NCBI GenBank assembly: GCA_963558185.1 | Contig: CAUWFE010000003.1 | Coordinates: 19,552 to 83,551 of the forward strand | Origin: UMGS1663 sp963558185 | GTDB lineage: Bacteria; Bacillota; Clostridia; TANB77; CAG-508 | Direction: 5' to 3' | Length of the DNA stretch: 64,000 nt | Part shown: piece by piece, positions 43,043 to 53,483 of the stretch | How positions within the stretch are numbered: position 1 is the stretch's first letter | Layout: each line of letters starts with the position of its first letter | Notes under the pieces: generated by a model | What the model was told of the DNA's origin: nothing | The model's input: only the letters and a program-made list of their open reading frames with translations | The model's database searches: none | Position numbers and translations under genes: made by a program

Positions 43043-44326
43043 ATGTCACAAATTCTCATTTTATTGGTGTTAATTTTAAGCAATGCATATTTTGCAGCCA
43101 CAGAAATAGCTTTTATTTCATTAAATGACGCCAAAATACAAAAACAAGCTCAAAAAGGAAATAAAAAAGCAATCCGAATACACAAAATGCTAAAGGAGCC
43201 TAGTAAATTTTTAGCAACAATACAAATAGGCATTACTTTGGCAGGCTTTTTATCAAGTGCATTTGCAGCAGATGCATTTGCACAAACATTAGCAATAAAG
43301 TTAAATGAAATTTTTCCAATGATTGCAATAGATATTTTCAAAGCTATATCTATAATTACTATAACAATAATACTTTCATTTTTTACATTAGTATTTGGAG
43401 AATTAGTACCAAAAAGAATAGGTATGAAATACTATGAAAAAATTGCATATGCTAATATTAATTTTATAAAAGTGATTTCCATAGTAATGGCTCCATTTGT
43501 AAAAATTTTAACTGTAGTTACAAATTTAATTTCTAAGCTTTTTGGAATTTCAGAAAATGAGGAAGAAACAGTTACAGAAGAAGAAATAAAAATGATGATT
43601 GACGAAGGTGAAGAAAAAGGAACTATAGAACAAGAAGAAAAAGAAATGATAAATAATGTTTTTGAATTTAATGATAAAACAGTTTCAGAAGTGATGACAC
43701 ACAGAACAGATGTATATGCAATTGATATAAATGAAGATATTAATAAAATTATAAATGAAATAGATGAACTAAAATATAGTAGAATACCAATATATTCGGA
43801 AAATATTGACAATATAAAAGGAATCTTATATGTAAAAGATATTATAAGATTTTTAAGTAAAAGCAAAAAAGTTGTGATTTCAGAAATATTAAGAGAAGCA
43901 TATTTTGTATCTGAATCAAAACCAATAAATGAATTATTTAAAGACTTTCAAAAAAATAAAAAGCAAATCGCAGTTGTAATAGATGAATATGGTGGAACAG
44001 CTGGAATAGTTACAATGGAAGATTTATTAGAAGAAATAGTAGGAAACATATTTGACGAGTATGATGAAATTGAAAATGAATATGAAAAAATAGATGATAA
44101 TACATACCGTATACATGGTTCTGTAACTATAAATGAGTTAAAAAAGATATTAAATATAGAAATTCCAGAAGGTGATTATGAAACTTTATCAGGTTATTTA
44201 TTAGAAGCATTAGGCAGAGTTCCAGATGAAGATGAAAAACCAGAAATAGAAACTAAAAATGTAAATTATAAAATAGAAAAATATGAAGATAAAAGAATTG
44301 TATGGGTAAAAGCTTGTAAAATGTAA
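43043..44326 (+). CDS. CNNM/CorC-family transporter (HlyC/TlyC type)
   Basis: A 427-residue protein with an N-terminal CNNM membrane domain (about 1-190), two CBS domains (VMTHRTDVYAIDINEDI region and GILYVKDIIRFL) and a C-terminal CorC/HlyC domain (VIDEYGGTAGIVTMEDLLEE). Members are linked to Mg2+ or cobalt efflux; the older hemolysin label is misleading. AAGGAG precedes the ATG. Confidence 0.92.
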   Translation: MSQILILLVLILSNAYFAATEIAFISLNDAKIQKQAQKGNKKAIRIHKMLKEPSKFLATIQIGITLAGFLSSAFAADAFAQTLAIKLNEIFPMIAIDIFKAISIITITIILSFFTLVFGELVPKRIGMKYYEKIAYANINFIKVISIVMAPFVKILTVVTNLISKLFGISENEEETVTEEEIKMMIDEGEEKGTIEQEEKEMINNVFEFNDKTVSEVMTHRTDVYAIDINEDINKIINEIDELKYSRIPIYSENIDNIKGILYVKDIIRFLSKSKKVVISEILREAYFVSESKPINELFKDFQKNKKQIAVVIDEYGGTAGIVTMEDLLEEIVGNIFDEYDEIENEYEKIDDNTYRIHGSVTINELKKILNIEIPEGDYETLSGYLLEALGRVPDEDEKPEIETKNVNYKIEKYEDKRIVWVKACKM

Positions 44327-44355
44327 CAAAAGTAAATTATGTGTGGAGGGTAAAT

Positions 44356-46116
44356 ATGAAAAAAAGTAATAAAAGAAGCAAAAAAAGTTTATTAGTTGTA
44401 ACAGGTATTATATTAATAATATTATTAATAGTTGGAATAAGTATATATGTTTCAAATATGCATAATTATGAAATAGAACAAATTAGTGAATATAAATATT
44501 TTAAAATATACCAAAATGGAAAATATGGTGTTATAGATAAAACAGGAAATACGGTAATAGAACCTGAACATGCAATGATAATAATACCAAATCCATCTAA
44601 GGAAATATTTATATGTTATAGTGTGTATAACGAAACAGATAAAATATATGAAGCAAAAGTGTATAACTCAAATAAAGAACAATTATTTAATAATTATGAA
44701 CAAGTATTACCATTCATATTTACAGAAATAGCAACAGAAAATCCATTTGAAAAAAGTGTTTTAAAAACAAAACAAGGTGATAAGTATGGAATAATAGATT
44801 TTACAGGTAAAGAAATTGTAAAACCCATATATGAATCAATAGAAAGTTTACCATATAAAGAAGGAATGTTTCTTATCAAAGAAAGTGGAAAATATGGTTT
44901 AATGACAATGAAAGGAAAAATAATTGTAAAACCTGAATATGACTCTATAATAGCAGATGGCTATTATAATAATAAATCTTTGTATAAAAAAGAAGGATAT
45001 ATAGTATCAAATAAAACAGAACAAGGATATAGATATGGATATTTAGATGCACAAGGTAAAAAAATATTAAACATAGAGTATAATGAAATAGAAAGAGTAA
45101 ATTCAATAGATGATGAAGAAAACTCATATATTATAGGAACGAAAAATGGAAAGGTTGGAGTATATAAGAACAAACAACTTTTGATAAAGCATGAATATGA
45201 AGATATACAATATAACAAAGTAAATAATGTATTTGTGGTAAATAAAAATAACAAGTTAGGAGTTTTAGATTTACAAGGTAAAAAAATATTAAATGTAGAA
45301 TATGATGATATTCAATTTTCACAAAATATGATAAAAGCACAAAAAGATGAAAATCAAATTATATATAATAAAGAAGGAGAAGAGCAAGAAAAATTAGATT
45401 ATATTGATTTAATATATACAGATAATGATAACTATATTATAACTATAGATAAACAAGGAAAATATGGAGTTATGAATAAGCAGAAAGAAGTTATAATTCA
45501 AAATAATTATCAATATATAGAATATATTTTTGGAGAATATTTTATATGCACTAAAGATGGAAAATTGGGAGTGGTTAATTCTAGTGGAAAATATGAATTA
45601 GATTTTCAATATAATGTTATACAACGTGTACAAAATAAAAATATTTTACAAGCAATAAATAATGAGCAAAACACATTAGAAATATATAACAAAGAGATGA
45701 AAAAAGTATATAGCATACAAAACGGAAGTATATATGTCAAAGATAATTATGTAGAAGTAATTTCAAATATAGATAGACAATATTTTGATAATGATGGAAA
45801 TATAATTTCAAATAAAGATTTATTCTCAAATAATGTACTATTTGCTGTTAATAAAGATGGAAAATGGGGATTTGAAGATAAATCAGGAGAAATAAAATTA
45901 GAAGCAATATATGATATGGTAACTGAATTAAATATATATGGATTTGCAGGAATTAAACAAAATGAAAAATGGGGAGTAATAGATAAAGATGGAAATATAA
46001 TAGTAGAACCTAAATATACCATAGATTTATTACAACCAGAATTTATATCTAAATATTGTAAAAAGAATATGGGATTTGGATTTGAATATTATACTGATGA
46101 ATTAATAAAAGAATAA
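44356..46116 (+). CDS. WG-repeat surface protein
   Basis: A 586-residue protein with an N-terminal membrane anchor (about 13-34) and about ten WG-type repeats. Examples are NGKYGVIDKTGNTVIEP, GDKYGIIDFTGKEIVKP, NNKLGVLDLQGKKILN and NEKWGVIDKDGNIIVEP. These form an extracellular beta-repeat array. Function unknown. The ATG at 44356 has GGAGGG upstream; an in-frame GTG at 44341 is less likely. Confidence 0.88.
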   Translation: MKKSNKRSKKSLLVVTGIILIILLIVGISIYVSNMHNYEIEQISEYKYFKIYQNGKYGVIDKTGNTVIEPEHAMIIIPNPSKEIFICYSVYNETDKIYEAKVYNSNKEQLFNNYEQVLPFIFTEIATENPFEKSVLKTKQGDKYGIIDFTGKEIVKPIYESIESLPYKEGMFLIKESGKYGLMTMKGKIIVKPEYDSIIADGYYNNKSLYKKEGYIVSNKTEQGYRYGYLDAQGKKILNIEYNEIERVNSIDDEENSYIIGTKNGKVGVYKNKQLLIKHEYEDIQYNKVNNVFVVNKNNKLGVLDLQGKKILNVEYDDIQFSQNMIKAQKDENQIIYNKEGEEQEKLDYIDLIYTDNDNYIITIDKQGKYGVMNKQKEVIIQNNYQYIEYIFGEYFICTKDGKLGVVNSSGKYELDFQYNVIQRVQNKNILQAINNEQNTLEIYNKEMKKVYSIQNGSIYVKDNYVEVISNIDRQYFDNDGNIISNKDLFSNNVLFAVNKDGKWGFEDKSGEIKLEAIYDMVTELNIYGFAGIKQNEKWGVIDKDGNIIVEPKYTIDLLQPEFISKYCKKNMGFGFEYYTDELIKE

Positions 46117-46130
46117 GAAAAGGAGATAAA

Positions 46131-47378
46131 ATGTATAGAGAATTTGGAATAAGTGAAGAAATAGAAAAATTATGTGAAAAAGTAGAAAAAGAAATAAAAC
46201 CAGAATTTGAAGAAATTGAAAAGGTATGTAGCTATAATAGTATGAAAGTTTTAAGAGCATTTCAAGATAATAATATACAAGATATGCATTTTGGAACAAC
46301 TACTGGTTATGGATATGGTGATATAGGTAGAGACACAATAGAAAAAGTTTTTGCACAAATATTGCAAGCAGAAGATAGTTTAGTAAGAAGTCAATTTATA
46401 TCAGGAACACATGCTTTAACAGTATCACTATTTGCTTTTTTAAGGCCAGGAGATACTTTACTTAGTATTTCTGGTAAGCCTTATGATACATTAGATGAGG
46501 TAATAGGTATTGTAGATAATCCAAGTTCATTAAAATCTTATGGAATAAATTTTGAAAAAATAGAACTAAAAGATGATGATTTTGATTATGAAAAAATAGA
46601 AGAAAGACTTGCAAAAGATAAGGTAAAATTAATAGAAATACAACGTTCGAAAGGATATAGTACAAGAAAAAGTATTTCTATAGAAAAAGTAGAAAAAGTA
46701 ATTAAATGCATAAGAAAAATAGATAAAGATGTTATTATAATGATAGATAATTGTTATTGTGAATTCGTAGGAATGAAAGAACCTTTAGAAGTAGGAGCAG
46801 ATATTATAGTTGGTTCATTAATAAAAAATTTAGGAGGAGGAATTGCTCCAAATGGTGCATATGTAGCAGGAAGAAAAGATTTAGTTAATTTAGCAGCAGA
46901 AAGATTAACAGCTCCAGGAGAAGGTAAAGAAGTAGGTCCTACTTTAGGAATAAATAAATATTTATTGCAAGGATTATTTATGGCACCATCAGTTGTTGCA
47001 TCTAGTTTGAAAACAGCAGTATTTGCAAGCAAAATGTTAGAAGAATTAGGTTACAAGACAGAACCAAGATATAATGAAAAAAGAGCGGATATTGTACAAA
47101 ATATAATATTTGAAGATGAAGAAAAATTAATCAAATATTGTCAAGGTATTCAAATGGGTTCTCCTATTGATTCAAATTCAATTCCAGAACCATGGGATAT
47201 GCCGGGATATACAGATAAAGTAATTATGGCAGCAGGAGCATTTACACAAGGTTCTTCTATTGAACTTTCATGTGATGGTCCTATACGTCCACCATATATA
47301 GCATATATGCAAGGTGGCTTAACTTATGAATATGGAAAATTAGGAGTATTAAAAGCAATTGAAAATTTAAAAAAATAA
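46131..47378 (+). CDS. PLP-dependent methionine gamma-lyase-like protein
   Basis: A 415-residue fold-type I PLP enzyme of the family long annotated as aluminum resistance protein (YnbB). The PLP Lys lies in IVGSLIKNLGGGIAPNG, and QFISGTHALTVSLFAFLRPGD is conserved. It is related to Cys/Met metabolism enzymes, but the substrate is unknown. AAAGGAG precedes the ATG. It is 14 bp after the WG-repeat gene and probably co-transcribed with the next two genes. Confidence 0.88.
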   Translation: MYREFGISEEIEKLCEKVEKEIKPEFEEIEKVCSYNSMKVLRAFQDNNIQDMHFGTTTGYGYGDIGRDTIEKVFAQILQAEDSLVRSQFISGTHALTVSLFAFLRPGDTLLSISGKPYDTLDEVIGIVDNPSSLKSYGINFEKIELKDDDFDYEKIEERLAKDKVKLIEIQRSKGYSTRKSISIEKVEKVIKCIRKIDKDVIIMIDNCYCEFVGMKEPLEVGADIIVGSLIKNLGGGIAPNGAYVAGRKDLVNLAAERLTAPGEGKEVGPTLGINKYLLQGLFMAPSVVASSLKTAVFASKMLEELGYKTEPRYNEKRADIVQNIIFEDEEKLIKYCQGIQMGSPIDSNSIPEPWDMPGYTDKVIMAAGAFTQGSSIELSCDGPIRPPYIAYMQGGLTYEYGKLGVLKAIENLKK

Positions 47379-47390
47379 AGAGGAAAAAAT

Positions 47391-48650
47391 ATGAAAGTAA
47401 TTATTATTGGTGGCGGTCCAGCAGGAATGATGGCAGCAATAACAGCAGCACAAAATAATCATAAAGTATTAATTTTAGAAAAAATGAATTCTTTAGGAAG
47501 AAAATTATTAATAACAGGAAAAGGTAGATGTAATATTACAAGTAGTTTACCAATGGAAGATTTTATAAAAAATGTACCTGGAAATGGAAAATTTTTATAT
47601 AGTGCATTTAAAAATTTTACAAATGAAGATATACTAACATTACTAAAAAAAGAAGGAGTAGAAATTAAAGAAGAAAGAGGAAATAGAATATTTCCTCTTT
47701 CTGATAAATCTATAGATGTATTATCAGCATTTAAAAGAGTTTTAAAAAGATATAATGTGAATATAAGATATGATTCATATGTAAAAGAAATATTAACAGA
47801 GAATGAAAAAGCAGTAGGAGTAAAACTTGTAAGTGGAGAAGAAATTTTTTCAGATAGAGTAATATTAGCAACTGGAGGAAAAAGTTATCCAGCAACAGGA
47901 TCAACAGGTGATGGATACAAAATGGCAGAAAAATTAGGTCATAATATTGAAAACATAAGACCTTCTTTAGTACCATTAAAAGTATCTAAAGAGTCTTTAA
48001 AGATATGTAAAGAAATTCAAGGACTAAGTTTAAAAAATGTATCAATACGATTAATGGATATAGAAAATAACAAAGTAATTTATGAGGACTTTGGAGAAAT
48101 GCTATTTACTCATTTTGGAATATCAGGTCCAACTGTACTAAGTGCTTCTGCCCATTTATTAAGATACAAAAATATAGAAAATCTATTGAAAAAAGAAAAA
48201 ATAAAATTTGTGATAGATTTAAAACCAGCTCTATCAAAAGAAAAGTTAAATGATAGAATTTTAAGAGATTTTGAAAAATATAAAAACAAAGAAATAAAAA
48301 ATGCATTAGTTGAGTTATTACCACAAAAAATAATACCTATTATTATAGAATTATGTGATTTAGATAGTAACAAAAAAGTAAATTCTATAACAAAACTAGA
48401 AAGAGAAAAAATTGTAGATATATTAAAAAACTTTACGATAAATATTGAAGATTTTAGAGAAATAGAAGAAGCTATTGTAACAGCAGGAGGTATTTCGACA
48501 AAAGAAATTAATCCCAAAACAATGCAATCTAAATTAATAAAGGGACTATATTTTGCAGGTGAAATCATAGATGTAGATGCATATACAGGAGGATTTAATT
48601 TACAAATAGCATATTCAACAGGATATACAGCTGGAATGCTATTAGAATAA
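47391..48650 (+). CDS. NAD(P)/FAD-dependent oxidoreductase (HI0933/YhiN family)
   Basis: A 419-residue flavoprotein. The N-terminal dinucleotide-binding motif is VIIIGGGPAGMMAAITAA. The family-specific GKGRCNIT follows, and the C-terminal FAD segment is LYFAGEIIDVDAYTGGFNLQ. The physiological substrate is not defined for most members. AGAGG precedes the ATG. It is in the unit with the PLP enzyme and YigZ. Confidence 0.9.
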   Translation: MKVIIIGGGPAGMMAAITAAQNNHKVLILEKMNSLGRKLLITGKGRCNITSSLPMEDFIKNVPGNGKFLYSAFKNFTNEDILTLLKKEGVEIKEERGNRIFPLSDKSIDVLSAFKRVLKRYNVNIRYDSYVKEILTENEKAVGVKLVSGEEIFSDRVILATGGKSYPATGSTGDGYKMAEKLGHNIENIRPSLVPLKVSKESLKICKEIQGLSLKNVSIRLMDIENNKVIYEDFGEMLFTHFGISGPTVLSASAHLLRYKNIENLLKKEKIKFVIDLKPALSKEKLNDRILRDFEKYKNKEIKNALVELLPQKIIPIIIELCDLDSNKKVNSITKLEREKIVDILKNFTINIEDFREIEEAIVTAGGISTKEINPKTMQSKLIKGLYFAGEIIDVDAYTGGFNLQIAYSTGYTAGMLLE

Positions 48651-48660
48651 TGAGGAAAAG

Positions 48661-49296
48661 ATGGGAAAAACAATTTTAGAAAATGAACAAGTAGAAATCG
48701 TGGAAAAAAAGTCAAAATTTATTGCAAATATACAGTATGTAACTTCAGTAGAAGAGGCTGAAACAGCTTTAAAAGAAATAAAGAAAAAATATAGAGACGC
48801 AAGGCATCATTGCTTTGCTTTTCGTGTCATGCAAGAAAATAATATTATAGAAAGAATGAGTGATGATGGAGAACCTTCGGGAACTGCTGGTGGACCAATG
48901 CTAAATATATTATCAAAAAATGATTTGATAAATGTAATTGTTGTAGTAACTAGATATTTTGGAGGTATTTTATTAGGAACAGGAGGCCTAGTTAAAGCAT
49001 ATTCAACAGCAACATTAAATTGTCTAGAAAAAGCAAGTTTTGTAAGTGAAGAACCGGGATATGTTATTGAATGGCAAATACCATATACTGATATAGAAAA
49101 ATTAAAATATTTTTGTAAAAAAGAAAAAATAAATATATTAGAAATGAAATATGAGAAAAATGTTAAAGTATATGTAGAAATAAGTAATAACATAAAAAAT
49201 GAAATATTAAGGAAAATAGGAGAAAATGAAAAAATACAATTTATAGGTGATAATTTTAAAATCATTGATGAAAAAATGGTTCGAAAATATATTTAA
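48661..49296 (+). CDS. yigZ: YigZ/IMPACT-family protein
   Basis: A 211-residue protein with the UPF0029/IMPACT domain (RDARHHCFAFRV, MSDDGEPSGTAGGPML, VVVVTRYFGGILLGTGGLVKAY) and a C-terminal DUF1949-type ferredoxin-like domain. IMPACT relatives modulate translation control in eukaryotes; the bacterial role is unsettled. A short 10-bp gap separates it from the flavoprotein gene. Confidence 0.92.
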   Translation: MGKTILENEQVEIVEKKSKFIANIQYVTSVEEAETALKEIKKKYRDARHHCFAFRVMQENNIIERMSDDGEPSGTAGGPMLNILSKNDLINVIVVVTRYFGGILLGTGGLVKAYSTATLNCLEKASFVSEEPGYVIEWQIPYTDIEKLKYFCKKEKINILEMKYEKNVKVYVEISNNIKNEILRKIGENEKIQFIGDNFKIIDEKMVRKYI

Positions 49297-49349
49297 ATAG
49301 AAAAAATAATATAAAAATGGAAATATTTTGAAAAAAATATTAAAAAAAC

Positions 49350-49378
49350 TTGCAAAACATAAATAAAAAGGATATAAT
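49350..49378 (+). promoter_or_regulatory. spo0A promoter
   Basis: TTGCAA (49350-49355), 17 bp, TATAAT (49373-49378). No 0A box is seen next to it. Confidence 0.6.
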
Positions 49379-49425
49379 GAAAATTGTAAAAAATTTACAA
49401 TGAAAAAATCGAAGGGGGAACCAAA

Positions 49426-50244
49426 GTGAAAGAAAAATTAAGGATAGTAATTGCAGATGATAATATAGATTTTGCAAATACTTTAAAAAGTTATTTGAGC
49501 AAAGAAGAAGACATGGAAATTGTTGGAATGGTAAAAGATGGGGAAGAAGTATGTAAAATTATAGAAGATAAAAAACCAGATGTTGTACTTTTAGATGTTA
49601 TAATGCCACATTTAGATGGTTTAGGAGTGTTAGAAAAATTACAAGAAATGAATATAGAAAAAAGACCTATTATAATTATGCTTTCAGCAGTAGGACAAGA
49701 CAAAATAACACAAAAAGCAATTAACTTAGGTGCAGAATATTATATTGTAAAGCCTTTTGAGATTAGTTTATTAATAAAAAGAATAAAAGAATTAAAATAT
49801 TATGAACCAGAAAAAGATAAAAGTAATTATCTATCTAGAGAAATAAAACAACAATATATTGAAATAGCTCCAGAAAATAAAAATAATGAAGAAAGTTTAG
49901 AAGCATTGGTAACTAATGTGATACATGAAGTTGGAGTTCCAGCTCATATAAAAGGATATCAATATTTAAGAGAAGCAATTATAATGGTAGTAAATAATAT
50001 CGATATTATTAATCAAATTACAAAACAATTATATCCAAACATTGCTAATAAATATGGAACAACCCCATCAAGAGTAGAAAGAGCTATACGCCATGCAATA
50101 GAAGTCGCATGGGGAAGAGGAGAACCTGCTACAGTAGAAAATATATTTGGATATACAGTATCTGCAAGTAAAGGAAAGCCTACAAATTCAGAATTTATCG
50201 CAATGATTGCTGATAAATTAAGATTAGAATTAAAGAGTGCATAG
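49426..50244 (+). CDS. spo0A: Sporulation master regulator Spo0A
   Basis: The response regulator that commits the cell to sporulation. The receiver domain has Asp11/Asp12 (VIADDNIDF), phosphoacceptor Asp57 (VVLLDVIMPHLDG) and a conserved Lys in YYIVKPFE. The Spo0A-specific DNA-binding domain has HEVGVPAHIKGYQYLREAI and TTPSRVERAIRHAIEVAWGR. The 272-residue length is normal. GTG start after AAGGGGGA. Candidate 0A boxes lie upstream of spoIIAA, yabG, veg, sufC and the sortase operon in this window. Confidence 0.98.
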   Translation: MKEKLRIVIADDNIDFANTLKSYLSKEEDMEIVGMVKDGEEVCKIIEDKKPDVVLLDVIMPHLDGLGVLEKLQEMNIEKRPIIIMLSAVGQDKITQKAINLGAEYYIVKPFEISLLIKRIKELKYYEPEKDKSNYLSREIKQQYIEIAPENKNNEESLEALVTNVIHEVGVPAHIKGYQYLREAIIMVVNNIDIINQITKQLYPNIANKYGTTPSRVERAIRHAIEVAWGRGEPATVENIFGYTVSASKGKPTNSEFIAMIADKLRLELKSA

Positions 50245-50397
50245 AATATGGCGTGGTGCTTATGAGAGTAAGGATACATAGAATATAAAAAGAGTGATGA
50301 GTGAGGAGAAAATTCGAGTGCTTTGCAATTAATTGTTTTTTATTGATGAGATAAACTAAAAAGTTATTACTTATGAAAGCTGTAAATATATAGAATA

Positions 50398-50446
50398 AAA
50401 ACCTCTTTATGTTTATTTAAAATAATAAATATAAGGAGTTTTTTAA
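50398..50446 (+). terminator. Imperfect terminator downstream of spo0A
   Basis: AACCTCTTTATGTTTATTT pairs imperfectly with AATAAATATAAGGAGTT, then T6. I see no gene or other structure between 50245 and 50397. Confidence 0.5.
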
Positions 50447-50514
50447 TGCATAAAATAAATGATGGTATTAGTTATTATTAAATAATAAAAAATGTAAAAT
50501 TTTGTTATGTTGGC

Positions 50515-50543
50515 TTGATTTTTACAAACAAATGTTATATAAA
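50515..50543 (+). promoter_or_regulatory. Promoter of the nuclease gene
   Basis: TTGATT, 17 bp, TATAAA. Confidence 0.5.
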
Positions 50544-50572
50544 TAGTGAAAGCAAATAAGAGGTGAAAACAT

Positions 50573-51284
50573 ATGAAAAAAAAAGTAAATAAATTAGTAA
50601 AAGTTATAATTATATCATTAGCAATTATAGTTTCAAGTATAGGAATAGCATATTATTCAAAAAGAGAAGATGTTAACTCAAAAAAATCTTACGAAATCAC
50701 CAATATACCAGAATATAGTGGAAAGATATATGTAGAAATAAATAATAATATTCCACAGTTTACCAATGACGATTTTAATATTGAAGCAGATTATTATTCT
50801 AACTTAAAAAGTGGAAAAGTGCGGAATGGTAATGATAAAAACTAATTGGGAAAAAGCAAATAGAGATGATGAAAAAAATAACTATTCTGGTATTACCCCA
50901 TCAGGTTTTATCCAAAAAAAATATGACACAAACATTGTACCAGGAGGATATATTTATCATAGATGCCATTTGATAGGTTGGAATATAGGTGGAATTGATG
51001 TAGATGAAAGGAATTTAATGACTGGTACAAGAGATTTTAATGTAAAAGGAATGAAAATATTTGAAGATAAAGTTTATGAATATATGAAAGAAAATCAAAA
51101 AAACGAGGTATTATATAGAGTAACACCATATTTTGAAAAAAATAATCAATTAGCTAATGGAGTAAATATGGAAGCATATTCTATTGAAGATAATGGAAAG
51201 CTTAAATTTAATGTATATATATATAATGTTCAAAATGGAATAACAATAGATTATGCAACAGGAGAAAGTAAATTAATTGAATAA
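50573..51284 (+). pseudogene. Secreted DNA/RNA non-specific endonuclease, frameshifted
   Basis: The first frame (50573-50845) encodes a signal or anchor helix (about 7-26) and the start of the nuclease domain (YSGKIYVEINNNIPQF). Around 50818-50826 the homology moves to the frame that continues to 51284: KCGMVMIKTN, then YHRCHLIGWNIGG (catalytic His region), NLMTGTRDFNVKGM, LYRVTPYFE and TIDYATGESK. The family is the secreted beta-beta-alpha-metal nuclease group. A one-base change near GGAAAAGTGCGG would restore a single frame. AGAGGTGA precedes the start. Confidence 0.75.
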
Positions 51285-51299
51285 AAAGGAGGGAAAAAT

Positions 51300-51683
51300 T
51301 TGAACTTGAATTTATTTGAAAATAGAGAAAAAGACAATAGCAGTTTTATAAATAAATTTTTAGAAGAATTAAAAAGTGCATTAAAAAAATTTGAAAATAC
51401 AAATCAAAATAATATACAAGAAAGTAACACATTAGACGAGTATAATTTATATGAAAAGAAAAAGGTATTTTTAGATAATATAAGTAGAAAAGGTAATGAA
51501 TTAGCGTGGGTTATGGACGAGAATTCAGTTTGTATATCAGTAAATGGAGATGGTGGCCCATATCTTCTAACTGAAACAGATTTACAACAAGATGTAAAAA
51601 TTGGTGGAGTATACGAAAAAATTAATAGTAAATATGTGTATAATGATGAAATTACCAAAGAATTAAATAATATAACTATGTAG
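51300..51683 (+). CDS. Hypothetical protein next to the nuclease
   Basis: A 127-residue protein, TTG start at 51300 after AAGGAGGG. It has no signal peptide or membrane segment. An N-terminal helical part (LEELKSALKKFE) precedes a beta-like part with NGDGGPYLLTETDLQ. Not recognised. Its position 15 bp after a secreted nuclease gene makes a cytosolic inhibitor or immunity role conceivable, but no homology supports that. Confidence 0.55.
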   Translation: MNLNLFENREKDNSSFINKFLEELKSALKKFENTNQNNIQESNTLDEYNLYEKKKVFLDNISRKGNELAWVMDENSVCISVNGDGGPYLLTETDLQQDVKIGGVYEKINSKYVYNDEITKELNNITM

Positions 51684-51742
51684 AAAATAATTGATTAAGT
51701 AATTCTAATATAAAGTAATTAAATTTGAAAAGCGAGGAAAAA

Positions 51743-53358
51743 ATGAAAAAAACAATAAACCCTGAAACCCTTACAGCTGTAAAAAGAGAGAGCAACTCTT
51801 TATTCGACAAGGAAATCGTTTATCTAGTTATAAATGTAATAAATTAATATTCTTTATAATTTTAGTTATATCAATAATTTTAAGAATAATATTTTTAGAT
51901 AGAGTTCCAGAAGGAATTAATGTAGATGAAGCTGGAATGGCATATGATGCATATTGTTATGCAAATTATGGAGTAGATCGATATTTATATCATAATCCAA
52001 TATATTTAATAAATTTTGGAGCTGGACAAAGTGTATTGTATATGTATTTGGCCTCAATATTTATAAAAATTCTAGGATTTAATATAATTTCAATTAGATT
52101 ACCAGCTGTTATATTGGGAATAATTGCCATAATATTTGCTTATTTACTAGGTAAAAAAGCAAAAGGAGAAAGATTCGGATTATTATTAATGGCTTTAGTT
52201 GCTATTTGTCCGTGGCACATTATGCAATCACGCTGGGGGCTAGATTGTAATTTAATGTCTGCTACAGTATTTGTAGGAATATATATGCTTATTATATCAA
52301 AAAAATGGTGGCAACATATATTAACTGGTATTATATTTGGCATATCATTATATTCATATGCACTGTCACATATAGTAGTTCCAGTATTATTAATAATTAT
52401 TACTATATACAATATATATACTAAAAAAATAAAAATAAGAAATGCTGTATTAGTTGCTATTCCTATAATGATTATGGCAATTCCTCTAATTTTATTTCAT
52501 TTAGTAAATATGGAAATAATACCTAAAATTTCAGATGAATTAATAGCAATTTCGAAAATACCAAGATATAGATTAGGAGAGATTAACATAGTTAATATAT
52601 TCAAATCATTTATGTACCCTCAAAACATTTTGTTAGAATTATTTGGATTTGATGGAAATGATTATAATGCATTTCCGATGTTTGGAACTATCTATTACAT
52701 AAGCATTCCTTTTACAATATTAGGCTTTTACTTAGGAATAAAAAGTATATATTTGAGTATTAAAAATAGAAAATATAGTATAGATGCTGTAATTACAATA
52801 TCTTTTATAGTTATGTATTTATGTATAAAAACAGTTTTTTGTGTATCAATAAATCGCACAAATGCTATATATTTGCTATTATTATATTTTACCGCTTTAG
52901 GAATAGTTAAAATAGTAAAAAGTAAAGGAAAAACTATATTTAATGTAATAATATGTTCATATGCAATATGTAGCGTATTATTTATATATTATTACTTTGG
53001 AATATACGGAAAAAATAACCCTAATATGTCTTTTAATAATGATATAATACAACTAACACAATATTTAGAAAAATATGAAGGAAAAAGAATAGATATAGTA
53101 TCATATGCTGTGCAACCATATATTTATACTTTAATTGCAAATGAAGAATCACCATATACTTTTAATGAAACAAAGCATTATCCTAATAATACAAGAGGAG
53201 ATTATGGAAAATATTATTACAACTATGACAAAATACATGATGACATGGTATATGCAATAAAATATCCAGAAAGAAAAAATACAGCTTTTGAAAATAAATT
53301 ATATGAAAATGGATTTAAAACAGAAGAGTATTTAGGATATAAAATATTTTATAAATAA
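51743..53358 (+). pseudogene. GT39/PMT-like membrane glycosyltransferase, off-frame at an AG repeat
   Basis: ATG 51743 (GAGG upstream) starts a frame that stops at about 51847. The glycosyltransferase frame runs open from about 51757 to 53358 but has no start codon until 51937, which would delete its first membrane helix. At AGAGAGAG (51785-51792) removing one AG joins the two frames (VKREQLFIRQGNRL). The product has about ten membrane helices and the family-typical N-terminal acidic segment GINVDEAGMAYDAY, plus CPWHIMQSRW. It would transfer sugar from a lipid carrier. The repeat suggests on/off switching. Confidence 0.7.
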
Positions 53359-53438
53359 TAAAAAATGTGCCAAATAGTTTTTAGCAAATACAAATTTTAA
53401 TAAAATTTAAGGCAAACAATAATTATATAATAAGAAAC

Positions 53439-53479
53439 AGCAAAAGTAGTATTCATATTTTAAGAATACTACTCTTGCT
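53439..53479. terminator. Bidirectional terminator between the glycosyltransferase and tsaE
   Basis: AGCAAAAGTAGTATTC / GAATACTACTCTTGCT stem, with T-rich tails both ways. Confidence 0.8.
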
Positions 53480-53483
53480 ATTT

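Noticed and set aside
48110..48715. 200-codon open frame antisense to the flavoprotein gene
   Set aside because: Shadow of a strongly supported gene; AT-rich codon pattern produces long complementary frames and there is no ribosome site.
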